64,000 bases of DNA, taken from assembly GCA_947579665.1 (NCBI GenBank), contig OX388350.1, forward strand, positions 86,013,152-86,077,151, given 5' to 3'. The position numbers were made by a program, and so were the translations under genes. Positions 23,735 through 36,978 of the stretch are shown here, one piece after another. Source of the DNA: Sympetrum striolatum. Taxonomy: Eukaryota; Arthropoda; Insecta; Odonata; Libellulidae. The notes under the pieces are model-generated. The model saw nothing but the letters and a program-made list of their open reading frames with translations. It was not told the origin of the DNA and ran no database searches. Position 1 is the stretch's first letter; each line of letters opens with the position of its first letter.

Positions 23735-24506
23735 GGGGTGACTTCGGCCACGGGTGCACTGCTCCGCAAATTGTAAATTTGTAGTACAATATCTAAAATT
23801 TCACAAATAGCTATTTTTCCTGCCCTTTAGAATCCGAAATAGCAAATCCGTCTTGCTCCTTGCAACATTGACAGTACAATTGTCATTGGGAACTAAATTG
23901 AAAATCGTGCATTCTCGAGACAAGTCTACGAAACCTCAGTCTGTTAACTTCTCTCAGAAACACTCAGCAAGATGGGAAACATTTGAAGACAATTGGAGGC
24001 CAAACAGTGCTTCTTCGTGAAAAAGAGATTAAATTAGTGGAAGTACTGTTAATTTTTTTATGAGTATTCGTGATGTCCAAATTTTAGTACAAACGTATTT
24101 GAACAGTAAAAAGTAAATGTTCAGTGCTTTGAAAAAAATTCCAGAAATTGTTTGGGTTCGGAGATTCATTAGTAGAAACAAAACACTGACTCTAAGACTT
24201 GAAAAAAATTTAAAAGGGTTCGAGTGACAGTGAGTAGAAGTTTAGTACAAGAATTTATCATTCTTTTTGTTTTTGGAGGAAAAAATTAAAAAATGTAAAA
24301 AATTTATTTTTCTTTTGAAAATTTATAAAAAAAGTTTAAAACAGTTATTATGAGTCAATAACTTCTTATATCAGTACCTATTAAACAAATATTAAATATA
24401 ATAATAATTTAAAGATTTTAAAATATATTAATGGTCGTAATATTAGTCATATAGTTAATTTTATAGGCGATATTTAGGAAGCATATTTAGTGGCCGAAGT
24501 CACCCC
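23735..24506. mobile_element. Nested element with 17-bp perfect TIRs (772 bp)
   Basis: GGGGTGACTTCGGCCAC at 23735-23751 and its exact complement at 24490-24506 face outward. The interior is AT-rich and non-coding. No clear target duplication flanks it (left gtagaaa, right atcggtt). A degenerate copy of the same motif (GGGGTGCCTAAGGCCGA) follows at about 24515, hinting at a second insertion or a partial end duplication. Class not assigned. Confidence 0.5.
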
Positions 24507-25009
24507 ATCGGTTGGGGTGCCTAAGGCCGATATTCTATATTTTTAAACAAATTCCGTTGCTTAAGAAAAATTTTTAAATACTATTTGCATGAATAAGAAT
24601 TACCTTCATGTAATTTAAATTTTCTGAGCATAGAGAATGTCATTGAATACAGAAAATTTTTTTAAAAATCTAAAAAACGGCTAAAGTCGGCTAAATCTAA
24701 AAAACGGCTATCGCATTTCAGTGATTTACGAAGAATGTTTTTACGGCGATTAAGTTACCTGTGTTTTGCACATAAGGCAAGCTCCTATTTTTAGGATATG
24801 CTAATTTGTCCGTCTTATTCAAATGTTTTGTATTCAATTCAAAAGTACCTATTGATGGATAAAACAATTACTCTTAATTCCATCTTTGTTAAATATTACT
24901 CTCTATTACATATGTATCATAATCGTGCTTTTTCACCGTTTACTCCACATAAGATTATGGTTTCAAAGGGCGAACTTCAGTGCTGCCATCTCGCGGCTGC
25001 GGACATTAA

Positions 25010-26690
25010 GGGAGCCAAAAAATTTCCGCAGTTTTCAGTCCTATACTTTCTAAGTTCATGCTTACAAGTCAACCTCAGGTTTTAACAAGAATCGATCTCC
25101 ATCACGGCTATGATAAAATCCTTAGTATAAGGACCACTTCCGGTGGGCATACCTGATTGCCGATGTAAGCTAACCGAAAACTTTATCACCCAAAACATTT
25201 TCGACGAAGTAGTTGATATTGAGAGTCGAGTTAACAAAAAGCACAATCCCTCAGAGGTATCGACAATGATTACTGTAAATTAGCAGCTAAAATAGAATTA
25301 CATTGGTCATTTTTTCTGCAGAGGATTTGAGATGGTAATAGGCTACGGATGTTGTTATTCCCTCCCCTTGCCCTACGCAACTGGCGGCTCGCGGTGTGAA
25401 AATGTAAATGCTATGAGACTTGTGAAGATTTCAAAGGAGACCTGAGGGCATCAGGTCACTAATTAATCACCGTAACCTTGTTCTTATTGACGATGTGGCC
25501 ATTACAATAGAGAAGAGGGTATTTCTAGAGAAAGCGAGACCCGAATATGAATCTCCGCCGGTCCAGTCCAATCACCGAAGTGGCGCTTTCCTCCCTTCAA
25601 CTGTTTAGATTGCCTCACTTCCTTCCCATCATGCCTTTCGCTCCACCAAATTACAGTCTCTCCGCACGACCACAGAAAGACCGATTCATGCCAAAGGATT
25701 AAATATGATTTCTCTCAATGATTCATCGACACTTCATGAAGGCCTCCATGGGATCCTTGAATGGGCGGTCGTTTGATGTCCATTGATTCAGACGCTTGTT
25801 TATTGAGTCGGAGCTAAGAGAGCTAATATATTGTAAGGAGTCTAGTTCATAATTGATACTGTTCCGAAGCATTTTAGTTTCAATCAAAAATCTCTTCGCC
25901 TAAGCTATAAATCTTCACGGGGTAAGAATTCAGAGTGAAAAAGTTGACTTCCATTTCCTGAGGGAAAATAAAGTGTTTCTTTATGCATCGTACTGAGTAA
26001 GAAACTCACTTTTATCATTTTTTTATATATTCATCGAATTAATCGTTCTTAGGAGTTGGTAAAGTGAAAGTTTTTAGCACAGAGTGAGTACTTTTTGAAT
26101 GTATTTTGGTGCAAATATGAATTTATGGTACAATTAATTGCAACATTAGGCCTTTGTGATGTTTTGATCGAAAGGAGAAATTTTATGCTTACACATTCTC
26201 ATATTCTTGTACCTCATTGATAACTAATGCACAGTTTTTGATGCTGTTGATACCTTACATTAAATGTTTTTACAACTATTAGGGCTCAAAATATATATAC
26301 AAAGACTAAATGAAACAAGTTATAATTTTTTATATACAAGTCTCTTCTATTTCTATCTCCTCTATTTAACTCTCTATCCTTCCATCTCGCTTATTTTCAT
26401 TCTAGATTACCTCTTAATCATAAGATTGCTTTAAATTTCAAGGCAATTTATTATGCGTCTTTAATATCAATCAAAGAATCTCATAGTTTATGTAAATGAA
26501 TATTGAATACTATTTCCTTTAAATTTCAATGACTTTTCCTTTACGAATCTTATTTCCTTTCTGTATTAATTTCTTTGGTGCATTAGTTTGGTATAATATC
26601 TAAACTTAATTATCACGAAATATAATTTAGAAGTTTGATATTTTCGACGTGTGGTGTAAAACTAATATCTACTCTTTTCTTTACTTACAG
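25010..26690. other. No gene seen
   Basis: Mixed sequence with a GC-richer stretch (about 25,480-25,800) that carries no recognisable coding motif. The rest is AT-rich. Confidence 0.35.
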
Positions 26691-26718
26691 GTGATTTGGA
26701 AAATCAACGACTGTGTTC
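26691..26718 (+). other. Candidate 28-nt micro-exon
   Basis: A strong acceptor (ctcttttctttacttacag) and a near-perfect donor (gtaagt) enclose 28 nt, of a length not divisible by three. Two frames are open (VIWKINDCV or DLENQRLC). No neighbouring exon was found to confirm it, so it is a prediction from splice signals alone. Confidence 0.25.
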
Positions 26719-29700
26719 GTAAGTAAAATCTTTCGCATATTTTGAGCTGCACAGTTTCCGGTGAAAGAAAGATATTAATCTCTTGGCCATTGGCTAGCAT
26801 CGATTGTCATAACATTCCTTATCCTCTTACTACTTTAAAACTTGATAGTTGATTGGGAAAAATGAGTGAAATCGCACTCATTTTTATAAGATTTTTCTTA
26901 CTTATACCGCGATAAATTCTTCTAAGAATTAACACAAAGAACAAACTGTTTTCAATTAAATATGCAACTATTTGTTTATATCTTAAACATATTCTACATC
27001 TTTATCATCGTTATTTAAATATTTTCGAAGTTAACGCTTTTCGACGGTCCGATATTTCATTTAATGTCTATCAATTTTTAGGTTTGGGTTCATTCATAGT
27101 CTCATTTGCTATATTTTTCAAGTTAATCTTCATCCGGAACTCTACTGCTGTAATCTGTAAAATTTTACTGGAATCCGTTAAAAATTCAAATAATAAAGCT
27201 ACTTATTGTGAAATGATATTTTTGTGATATTTTAAGGTGATTTTTCTGTTCCTAAGTGGTCATACTGTTCACGGATTACATTGGATAAGAAACAGCCTGC
27301 ATTCTATTTGGCAACATTGCCAGCTCTTTCACAATCAGAATTTCAGTTTCCTTTGCTGCCAATCCTTATTTACGAGGGGTTAGGCGATTCGGGCGTTGCC
27401 GAAGGTTTGGGAGGTCGTTAAATGGTGTTGTGGCGAAGGAAGTGTTTAGAGATCGAGGCAGGCCAATATTGTTCTTTAGCATGACGAAGGGGATGATCTA
27501 AAATGGGAACGTTTCCACTTCACGGGATACAATCAAGGCCACACGATTCCCTATCTTTCATTCGATATTGAGATCCGTACGAAAAGCTCATTGACTTTTT
27601 GTCATTTTAGAGAAATCTGCGGTTGTGCTCAATCGATGAACTCTCAATGTTTTCTTATCCATTAACTTGTTATGTTATCATTTCTAGTGTGCAAAAAAGA
27701 GGGAAGTGCTTACTTTAAGAGGCTGCTAATATTTTGGTGATTCGTGCTCGGAATTTAATAGATGCTCCCCGATTCACATAATTCTTTTTTCAATATTCTT
27801 TTAGCCATATGCGTCGCCCCAAAAATTTCTTCGGAATTCATGCTCTGTGCGCTCGTCTGCTCTGCACGCTCAACTAAAAATTTCTCTCTATTCGAAAAAT
27901 TTCTTTCTTTTTCTCATTCCGAATTTTAGCGAATTTTTCTCTATTTTGTCTTCGATGTCTTATCGGTCTCTTACCGTCGAACAAAATTTCCGATTCCCAT
28001 CCCCGTCAGACTTTTTTCAAGTCTGTTTTTCCTTGGGATTTTCCTGGTTGCATTCCATTGTGAGAAAAATACCTCTGACCCTTTCCTTGAGATATAAAAA
28101 TTCATCTGAACATATTCTGGTACTACCTAGTGGAGCTTCTTCATGTCGTCAATTGCATTAATAAACAGTTTTAACTTCATGAAAACTATATTCTTATGGT
28201 ATTCTGTAGGACTGGTTTTTTCGTTTAACGGCGTTATCCGGTACTACAGCAAAGCATAGTAAATATTTTTTGTGGAGCTTACGAAGTATTTCCTTCAGTT
28301 TAAGTGCACTTAAACTTTCCGTTTCATCAACTTTATCTAAAGTAAAAACGGAATGAAATGTTACCTTTAACTCGTTCTACAATCTCAAATTGATCCTATT
28401 GAACGATAATACAGGAAACTGTGGAAGGACCGTTTGACATCGGATGGGAGTGGCCGAAGAACTCTCTTGTGTTAGTGTGGTGCTGAGGTCAGCCAATAAA
28501 AAAGGGATCGTAAATGCTCTCGTTTAGTGAATTATGGGAAGGCATGATAAACAGGGATAATCAATGATGGAGGTTATAAATTAACTGATCGATCCTCAAC
28601 CCCAATTCATTCAATGAAGCTAGATTTATCTTCCGAAAGATAGAAATGGTAAAATTAATGCCAAAAGCATAACTATTAGTAGTTTTTATTGAGAGATTAA
28701 GATTGAAAATATGCATTCTTCATGCAAGATTGCATCCATTTTTTTCACTATTCCAGTATAATGTTGAAAGCTTTAAAGTTTCAAACTGTTCATCGCTCTT
28801 CAGAGACCAAATGAATTTGAATACACCTTATTCTAGTTGAAAGAACTTGGCAACATTTCGAAAACGTTAAATTTTTAATAAAATTATGAAACTTTTTGCT
28901 GTTGCTATTGCTATAGATGCTTCTTTGTTGAGACCATAAATGAATGCAATGCCAGGCGATTGGTTTTCGAGAATATTGATGTCTTAATACCATGTTGTAG
29001 TTGAATTTAACTGCTTAAAATGAAGGATTCTTGTTTTAGTCAAAAAAGAAAGCAGTATTTTATATACGTAAGAAATTCGTATTTCTTTCATGACTATTTC
29101 AAAACAGTATTTTTGTCCGTCTTAGATTTATGATTATCAAATTAGAGCAAACAGTCGAGTATGGTTCTTTCATTGTCGTAGTGCTACTTTTAAAGAATTT
29201 CTTCGGATATTTTATGCTATAAATTGCTGTGCAACAAATATTCCATATAGGCTAATAACTAATATGCACGTAGAAAACTTTTTTTCAAGAATGAAATGTA
29301 TTTTTAACTTTTATTCATCGGCAAACCTTAATTTCAGATTCCTTTAGACTGCATTAGGAAATAATTCTTAGTAAAAACGTTGCTAATTTAAAGGCTATGA
29401 AAAGACCGAGAATTTATTTGTCGGAAATTGAATTGTATTAAGATATCTATCTACATATATAGTTTTTATCTATTTATAAATATGAATCTTTCGGAAAGTA
29501 AGGGAGGAATTGTTGCAAAAGGACCCACAGTTTTACTTCATTCATTTCTACTGCTTATTTTTGGACGAAGGAGATGATTTCCTTACAGCATTGCTCCAGT
29601 ATTTAACCAATTGACTGCGATGCTATTAAATGCTCCCTCTCATTCGCTCAATTGGTACGCATCAACTGCTTTCTCTTTCAACACAGAACATGGCGTCGGT

Positions 29701-30431
29701 CGTCAATTAACCTTCGACTTTATGGGCGATCCTCTCTCTGTTCCTAAAACAACCCTCTGTGTTTTCCCTTTCATTCCGTATGTTTTCCCAACAATCCGAA
29801 GCAATCAACAAGTTGAGAGTGCCTCATCCTGTAAGAACTTTCCATTTGCATGATCGTTGGTCTCTTTAGAATTGTATTGTAAGCCACTTTTAACCCTTTA
29901 ACGCCATCGATTATTATTCACTTCTTTATGTAATATACCTACCCTTTTATTTTCGTATAGCATTGTATAATATACATACATTCTCATTAAGTAAGAGAGC
30001 CTTCGAATAGTTTAGTATTTTTTGCTATGTATATTATATCAACTTAATGGTTAAGAACAAATATCCCGAAATTTGCACCCGTGGACGTTTTTAAAACGGC
30101 TAATGCTCTCTATCGATTTAATGTAAAATTCAGTTATTTTTTCTTCAGTTGATGTTTGTGTCATTGGAACGAATACAAACCACATGTATTTTGGTTTACA
30201 GAAACTAATACATATTAAGCGTTTCTCCAATAATGATTTGTGAATGAGATGAATTTTAGTTCGGTATAATATTTATTGCCCGATAACAGGCAGCCCACAT
30301 CGGTCCTCTATCTAGAATGAGCCCGGAGCTATTCCCTTCAAAAGATTATGAATCAAGATTACTGGGGTCCCCTAATATATTTTAATAGATTCATCATTGG
30401 AACCCTGAGAAATCTCGAATGTATCTCGATA
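26719..30431. other. No supported gene
   Basis: About 3.7 kb, AT-rich. Frames at 27847-28161 (104 codons) and 29611-29853 (80 codons) lack recognisable motifs. Confidence 0.35.
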
Positions 30432-30612
30432 TTCCTTTTTGAGGTGATGACAGAAATTCTGATAAATATTTCTATTTCTCATTAGTCGACCGTTGAACCC
30501 TATTCCAATGCCTAAGGCGCATTGACAGTCAAACCAGTCTTTCCTTCTATTGTATGCAAAAATATTCGATATTCAAAATCCTCAGAAAACACATTCACCC
30601 GTCGGATCAAGT
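30432..30612. repeat. Dispersed repeat, copy A
   Basis: Shares ordered blocks with 36979-37155: 'gag(g)tgatgacagaaattctgataaatattt', 'cgaaccct(a)ttccaatgcc', 'ccttctattgtatgcaaaaata', 'atcctcagaaaaca' and 'ttc(a)ccc'. Same orientation in both. Not recognised as a named family. Confidence 0.5.
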
Positions 30613-33600
30613 ATAGACCTCGCCTTTGAATATCTTTTCTTTCTACTGAATTTCCTTCAATACCCAGAGATTCGTTTTTGGTCAGATTCAGCATTCCCTA
30701 TTCGCAGCCTCGTGATGTGCTTTTCAGTTCTCAGAAGGGAATTTCAGCTATTATAATGACTCTAACCTATTACCCTGCAACATATATCCAAGTAAAGTAT
30801 GTGATAGAATTGAAGTTGAAAACAAGAACTAAGTGCTATAGTAAAGCTACGACTCTAAAATTCTATCTACGAAACCATTACCACCTACTTCCACTAGAAT
30901 GGCATTTCCCGGAACTACCTTACAAAGGCCTTAGTTCCTAAGAAGGATAAATTTACCAAACAATTTGCAAACAAAGAGGTAAATGGAAAATTTCCTGCTC
31001 CCGGAAAGAAAGAAGGACATTACTATCCTCCTCGAAAATACTTTGGAAAATTGTTGACCTTTTCAAAATCGATTGTATTCCGGATTGTTGGGAATTTTTT
31101 ATTTCTTCGGAAGCCGGTGTTTCTTTCGCTAGGAAAGTGAGTAAAATGCCAATTGTTTAGGAAAGAAAGGAAATGAACATGAAAAAAACCTGAAAAATCT
31201 TTGTTTAGGCTCAAAGGTTTTAATTTCCCTTCAATAAAATTTTTATCCGGAAAAAATTCCTATTGAACTGCAAAGAGTCTCATATTTTCAAGAGTCTGCG
31301 AAAATATATATAATTTACTTAATATGTAAGGTCAAGTATAAAAGATAGCTGGATAATTCACTTGTGTTCAATTTTAGACATTTTGATTCTGTACTATTTA
31401 AACTCCATTCAGCTGTTTGTTAAAGTTTTTAATAAAATGTATTAATAAGAGTTCAATTTGAATAATAGAATATCTATTATTTCATCATATTATTTAATAT
31501 ATCATTGAAGTAAATAATTTATATAATTATCTTTATAATTCGAATTTTCTTTAATCCATAAAATTAATATGATACATAGAAATAGGGATAAAATAATATC
31601 AATATTTTCTAAGAAAAAATTTACTGTATTTTATTGAAAAGTGCAATTTTGTTGATCGCATACTTGTTAGGCTGACAGAAATTGTTTTTATATTAAATTC
31701 AACTATTTTTAGGCATTACCATGCTTACATGGGTGATTGATATTAATTAATATTGATTGAATTTGATGATAAATCCTTGGTATCTCTATCCTGTTTCATC
31801 TTCTAAAATTTAATCCATCAAAATTTCATTCACTAATCAGCAATAGGCTTGAGTGTCTTTCACCACTCAGATGTTACTCACATTCCAGTCATGTTTTTCA
31901 ATCTCATTTTAAGTGTAGCTAATTTCATAAGCCTGTATGTCATTTGCTACAATTTTACTACTTCATCACATTCGTAAGTATCTCACAGTAAAGCTTTTGA
32001 ATCTATGAAAGGAATTGATGAAGCAGAGATGCTTTAGATGTATTCCCTGAAATATTTTCCGAGCGATCGCATCATCTTATTCGGGATCAGCTTCTTCTTA
32101 TAATTGCTCCCCCATTTGACTTTCCCTTTATCCAACCACTCTCCCTTTTTACCCATACGCCACTTTAGAATCATTTGCAGAACATTCGTTTAACCAATGA
32201 TTTTCAATGTCAGCAACTTTAATTAGAGGTGAAAAAATCCTTAAATCCAATGTTGCATATCAATATTTGAGACGCTGACAATGTCACATCTTGCGATCTG
32301 CTAAATTCTAAATTATTCTACCAAAATAATAAACTCAACATAATCATTTAGGCTAGTATAATTATTCATATATTATATTATTATGTATTGATTATAGAGT
32401 AGACTATACTAAATTGAAATCGGTGTTTGCAACTACTTCCTTACTACGAGTGTTAAACGTAAATTACCTTAATTAGGTTATTATGAGGTGTTACTGTGCT
32501 CCTCATTCCTAAAATGATAAAGGAACGGAATTTTTTAGTTCATGATAATTAATCATGCATGGAATGATAACGATCACTCATTTAGGCAATAATTTACAGA
32601 AAATCGTGAAGACCCTCTTTTCCGAATGAAATAAATATTTTTTCATTGCAGAAACGAAAAAGTTGATATGGACGAAACTTCAGCTAGATATTCGTCACCT
32701 TACAAAACAAAAAAGTGTGAATGGTCGATCTCGAATATTTAAGAGTGTTAGAATAGAAGCATAAAACGCGTTCTTATATCAAATTAGAACCTTTTCAAAT
32801 TATTTGGGAAATTATTTCGTAAAGAATAAAATTTCAGCTTTTAAAAGTACCTTGTTTCGGACGTGGATGAATATTCGCTCATTTAAAGAGATTTCTGTCA
32901 TTATATGCGAAGTTTCGTCATTTCTATCGGACTTGCCTATAAATAGTCTTCAATTTCCATTTGCAGATATGAATCTTCAATTTTGTGAGTGAGTTGTTTT
33001 TGCCTTCCATAAAAATTAACAGTGCCATTACCATGCGTCTACCGTGCTTGAGTTAAGCGGGTATTCTATAAAGAATATATCAACTTTAATTCATTAGTAC
33101 GTATATAGAAAGTAGTTCAGTAGCCCTTTGAACAGTTTTAAATAATTAGAATTGTTTTTATTCAGTTTTATTCTGTATTAAATTGGTTTAGGCACGGAGG
33201 TTTAAAAAGAATATTTAGAAGGAAGTGAAAGCAACCTTTCACGTATCGGAGAGGAGAGAAAGCTGCAAGGATACTGTTCGGGAGTGTTAACGAGAGGATA
33301 AACTGGCAGAAAATGTTCCATTCACAGGCAGGGCGGTCTAATGGGCTTCAAGTCTCAGGTGTGGCTCAATTGATATCCAAAGACGAATGAATGCAGACAG
33401 AAGAAAACCCAACCTTTGAGGAAACCCCTGTCAATACACCGATCTCAAATATTCAGATTAAAAAGTACCATAAATTGGGATATCCATTTCGTATTTTGAA
33501 CAGCCAACAGGGGGTCAGTCGAAATAATTATCAGGTTAGTGATAGAATTCTAATAATAATAGACTTTACTATAGCTGCTCACATAAATAGATAGTATAGC

Positions 33601-33989
33601 AAGCATTATCATTACTCGCAGATTACTGCCGGATTTTGGCTTCGATATTTATATTCTAACTAAAAAATATTGAATTTAATATTTTCATGCATAATGAGTA
33701 ATAAAATTATATATTTATTTCTGATATGTATTAAATATCATCCAGAATTCAATATTTTATATAGTTCCCTCCTTCAACGGGAAATATTGCGTGAGGTCTC
33801 CAATTTACTTAACTCATTGACTCTCTTAGTTCAATAACGCCTCAGACTATCGTTTTTTTAATGAAGACTAGGAAATGTTAATCTTTTACATTCCGCATAC
33901 ATGGTGTTGGCTATTAATCGTACTCACACATTGTGATACTTCTAATAAATCAGTGGCCTAGTGCTCAATCTTTCTGCCACACGTTAATC
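30613..33989. other. No supported gene
   Basis: AT-rich. A good acceptor (tttttttcattgcag) at about 32,650 precedes two frames open for roughly 35 codons, but I found no matching donor or start. Confidence 0.35.
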
Positions 33990-34313
33990 ATTTAATCCAG
34001 GGTTTCCCAAACTTTTTCTGCAATGGAACACTTCGCAAACCTGGGAAGTTCAACGGAATACTTAGCTTATTTTTAGGTTAGGTAATTTTACTTGTAAAAT
34101 TTTAAAAATTATTTCATTAAAAAAATATTTATATATTAATTATTTTTAAATATAAAACTATAATATTATAATATAAACATATTGATTTAAAAAATTACTT
34201 GAAGTAGATAACAAAAGATCTTCAAATGTATTGCAGTGTATAACACCTTTCCAAATTCGCGGAACACCTAAACTGGTTCAGCGGAACATATTTTGGGAAA
34301 CCCTGATTTAATC
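33990..34313. mobile_element. hAT MITE with exact 8-bp target duplication
   Basis: The element 33998-34305 (308 bp) begins CAGGGTTTCCCAAA and ends with the near-complement TTTGGGAAACCCTG. ATTTAATC flanks it on both sides (33990-33997, 34306-34313), the 8-bp duplication expected of hAT. Subterminal TGGAACACTTCGC and GCGGAACACC are also inverted partners. The AT-rich centre has no coding capacity, so it is non-autonomous and depends on a hAT transposase elsewhere. Confidence 0.92.
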
Positions 34314-35964
34314 GATCAAATTTTTCCACAATCTCCGCAATATTTTCTCAGCCCTGATTCCATCAGTGCCACAAAAATAACCGCGAGAAGTAAATAAAAA
34401 GATTGGTCTCTTTAGACAATCAGAATTCGAAGCAATTCCTCTCTATGGTCCCATACAAGACAGATGACAGAAGGATTGCCAATTTCGATGGGTGAAGATG
34501 CAAATGAGATAGTTTGCGTGCAGTTGTCGACTTTTCTAGATCATTCGACCAATGGCAGCATTGGTTAGCACTGGCTTTAAGCGGCGGAAAGGAAAGAGAA
34601 TTAAATATTTAGAGAAAATTCACGTTTGACTTCTTGTTCTAAATATTTACCTCTTCTGCTAAAAGGAGCTCCACCGCCTTTCTGTTGATTTGGGGAATTC
34701 TGGTGGAAGACTTCTTTCATTTTCCTCTATATTTGAGAATAATACATTTTACCAGCAAAAGTCGATTTTAAGTTGCCTTGCGTTTGAATCCATTAAATAT
34801 TTTGAAACTGCCGTTACCTGCTACTATCGATAAATTAAAGTTTGTTTCGTTAATTCTTCGTTATTTTAATATGCCGCAACGAACAAAAATCTGAGTTTCA
34901 TACCGTTAAAACTTAGATGTAAGTTATTTAAACAAAACATGGTGCTAGAAATTTTCTCCCATACAGAACAGTATATAGGTATCGTAAACACTTTGTATTT
35001 AAGAGCAATAAGTGGCAGTGGTTTTTCATTTATATCTCTATTCGTATTATCTTTAGGGACGAATTATTGAATATTTCATTAGTTGTTTATTTACTAATTA
35101 GAGGCTTCGATACATTTGATACCAATTTTATTAAAGTTTAATTATAATACTTTATTATTTTATCTTTTTTTAAATTAGGAATCGGCTTCCGGGGAATGGC
35201 GAGGCTACAGAAATGTATTCGCTGCTTCGAAATGCATCATTAATTTGCTGAATTTGTGATCTGTCTCCATCTCTTCATGTTTCAGTACAAACATGTATAC
35301 CATACGGCCGGATCCCTGCTTTATCTCCTCATTAGAGCCTCAATATTTAAATGTAGACTTTAAAATACTAACGACTCAAATCTACTGCGATTATTTCTCA
35401 AAAGCGATAGTTTTCTATTAAAACAAGTACGAGCACTTTGCTGAGATTAGCTGAAAATTTCATACAAAAAAGACTCAAAATAATATACGATACAACCCGT
35501 ACACTAAACGAGCATTTCATTATTCAGTGGTGCTTAAATTCTCGTTCACCAGCCTGAAATGGGAATGACATGACATAATTCCACGTTGCTCCATATGAGT
35601 TGAAATTTAATTAAAACATCTGCTACAGCGTGCGTGCATTTAGAATCGTGATTGTATATTCAGGGGCACAATTAAATTTATTATAGCAAATCAAAAAGTA
35701 TTTCTTATTAAACACGTGTAATCCTTAATCTAAAACTAAAAATATGAGATAGTGTTTTTACGTAACCTTTTGTAACTTAAGAATTTATATTATTTATATT
35801 ATTGTGAAACAACTTGTTATTCATAAAACTCATTCATCTGTAATCATAAAAGTAAATTCATAAAAGTAATCCCCAATTAGTAGTTCTCCTCTTAAATCAG
35901 TGCTCTCGTAATAGAAAAAAAATCTGGTGTGGCCAACATATGACTTTCTACATATTTATTGAAA
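34314..35964. other. No gene seen
   Basis: AT-rich unique-looking sequence without recognisable coding or repeat structure. Confidence 0.4.
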
Positions 35965-36420
35965 ACAGAAGCCTATGCCGGTAATATAAAAATAACTCCA
36001 AAACAATGAGTGTTACAGGAAAATGTTTCATACAAAAGTTGTAGTCAAATACATTATCTATAACGTTGGTCCATAATTGTTTATACCTACATTGCATTCT
36101 GACAGAGATATGTATGAAAAACTTACATTTCTGGATAAACAACTTCCGGTTAACCATTATTCAAGAATAACTCCTAAACAATCAGTATTACGAAAAAATG
36201 TTTCAAACAAAAGTTGTAGTAAAGTACATTATCTATAAGTTTTGTAAATAATTGCATATACTTAAATTGCATTCTGATAGAGATATTTAAGAAACAATAT
36301 TTTGTTCCAGATAAACTGCAACTTTCGGTTAAGCGATATTCATCAAAAACTAATCAACTGTTGGCATTGTTAGGAAAATACTAAATATGAATTTTGTAAA
36401 TGATCGAATAATTACTATTT
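35965..36420. repeat. Tandem repeat, 175-bp period, about 2.5 copies
   Basis: Markers recur every 175 bp: 'caaaagttgtagt(c/a)aa(a/g)tacattatctata' at 36033 and 36208, 'attgcattctga(c/t)agagata' at 36091 and 36266. 'aacaat(g/c)agt(g/a)ttac' and a third degenerate form near 36,356 give a partial third copy. The period is close to nucleosome length. Divergence between copies looks to be 15-25%. Confidence 0.8.
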
Positions 36421-36612
36421 AAGATAGAGCGCCCGCAAACGTTTTTACCACAGACAGACACACACGCAGACACACATACAGGCATGTTCGGGAAAATAGC
36501 GAAAACGAGCTCCATGGGCCCCAAAACATGTATTTCCGTCGAAATCTGAAGGTCGAATTTTTTTGCGAATGCAATACTTTCTCTATACTACGTATAGGGA
36601 GAAAGTAACAAG
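36421..36612. repeat. AC-rich block ending in a hairpin, possible 3' end of a mobile element
   Basis: Directly after the tandem repeat come 'agacagacacacacgcagacacacatacaggcatg' and, about 90 bp on, a hairpin at 36575-36607 (TACTTTCTCTATA-ctacg-TATAGGGAGAAAGTA, one mismatch). The AC-rich run followed by a terminal structure recalls the dispersed family at 2.6 and 5.4 kb, but the sequences do not align. Function inferred only from layout. Confidence 0.35.
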
Positions 36613-36978
36613 CGGTAACAACACTTAAATTTGAATGGGAAGATGAGAGAACTAAACTCAATTTATAAACTTTGCCTTTGAAATTTAAACAAAGATAGTC
36701 AGTGAAGGGAAATTTTCTGAGTTTAATCTTGTTAAATAATATGCATTACGATCGGCATGTAATACGCTTTCTTGGTAAAATTAGCACTACTTAGACTGCT
36801 ACTCATGAGGAACTTACGCTAGTAAGGAATCAGCGGTTTTCACATCTGTTTAAAATAAAATCAGGTTCTAAATATACCATAGATTCATCTCATTCATACC
36901 ATACTGATGTTGCTCTGATGTTTGAAAGCATTCGTCATTCGATCATCATTCTGTTTCTCTTCACGTATTTCGCACTTT

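Larger units (their letters stand above)
22667..25009. mobile_element. TTAA-flanked element with ~220-bp inverted repeats
   Basis: The 2,335-bp core 22671-25005 lies between TTAA (22667-22670) and TTAA (25006-25009). Both ends begin TGTCCGCAGCC and continue into matching blocks (atggcagcactgaag(c/t)tcgccctttgaaa, gcacgattatgata). Inverted similarity runs about 220 bp and looks to be about three-quarters identical. TTAA duplications are the hallmark of piggyBac and Kolobok elements. No transposase is recognisable, so this is a non-autonomous copy. Flanking CCC/GGG is also symmetrical, so the true ends may lie a few bases further out. Confidence 0.6.

Noticed and set aside
32651..32992. Exon series from the acceptor at 32,650 to a GTGAGT-like site at 32,986
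   Set aside because: The frames after the acceptor close before the donor, and the 189-nt frame between them begins at a non-ATG codon.
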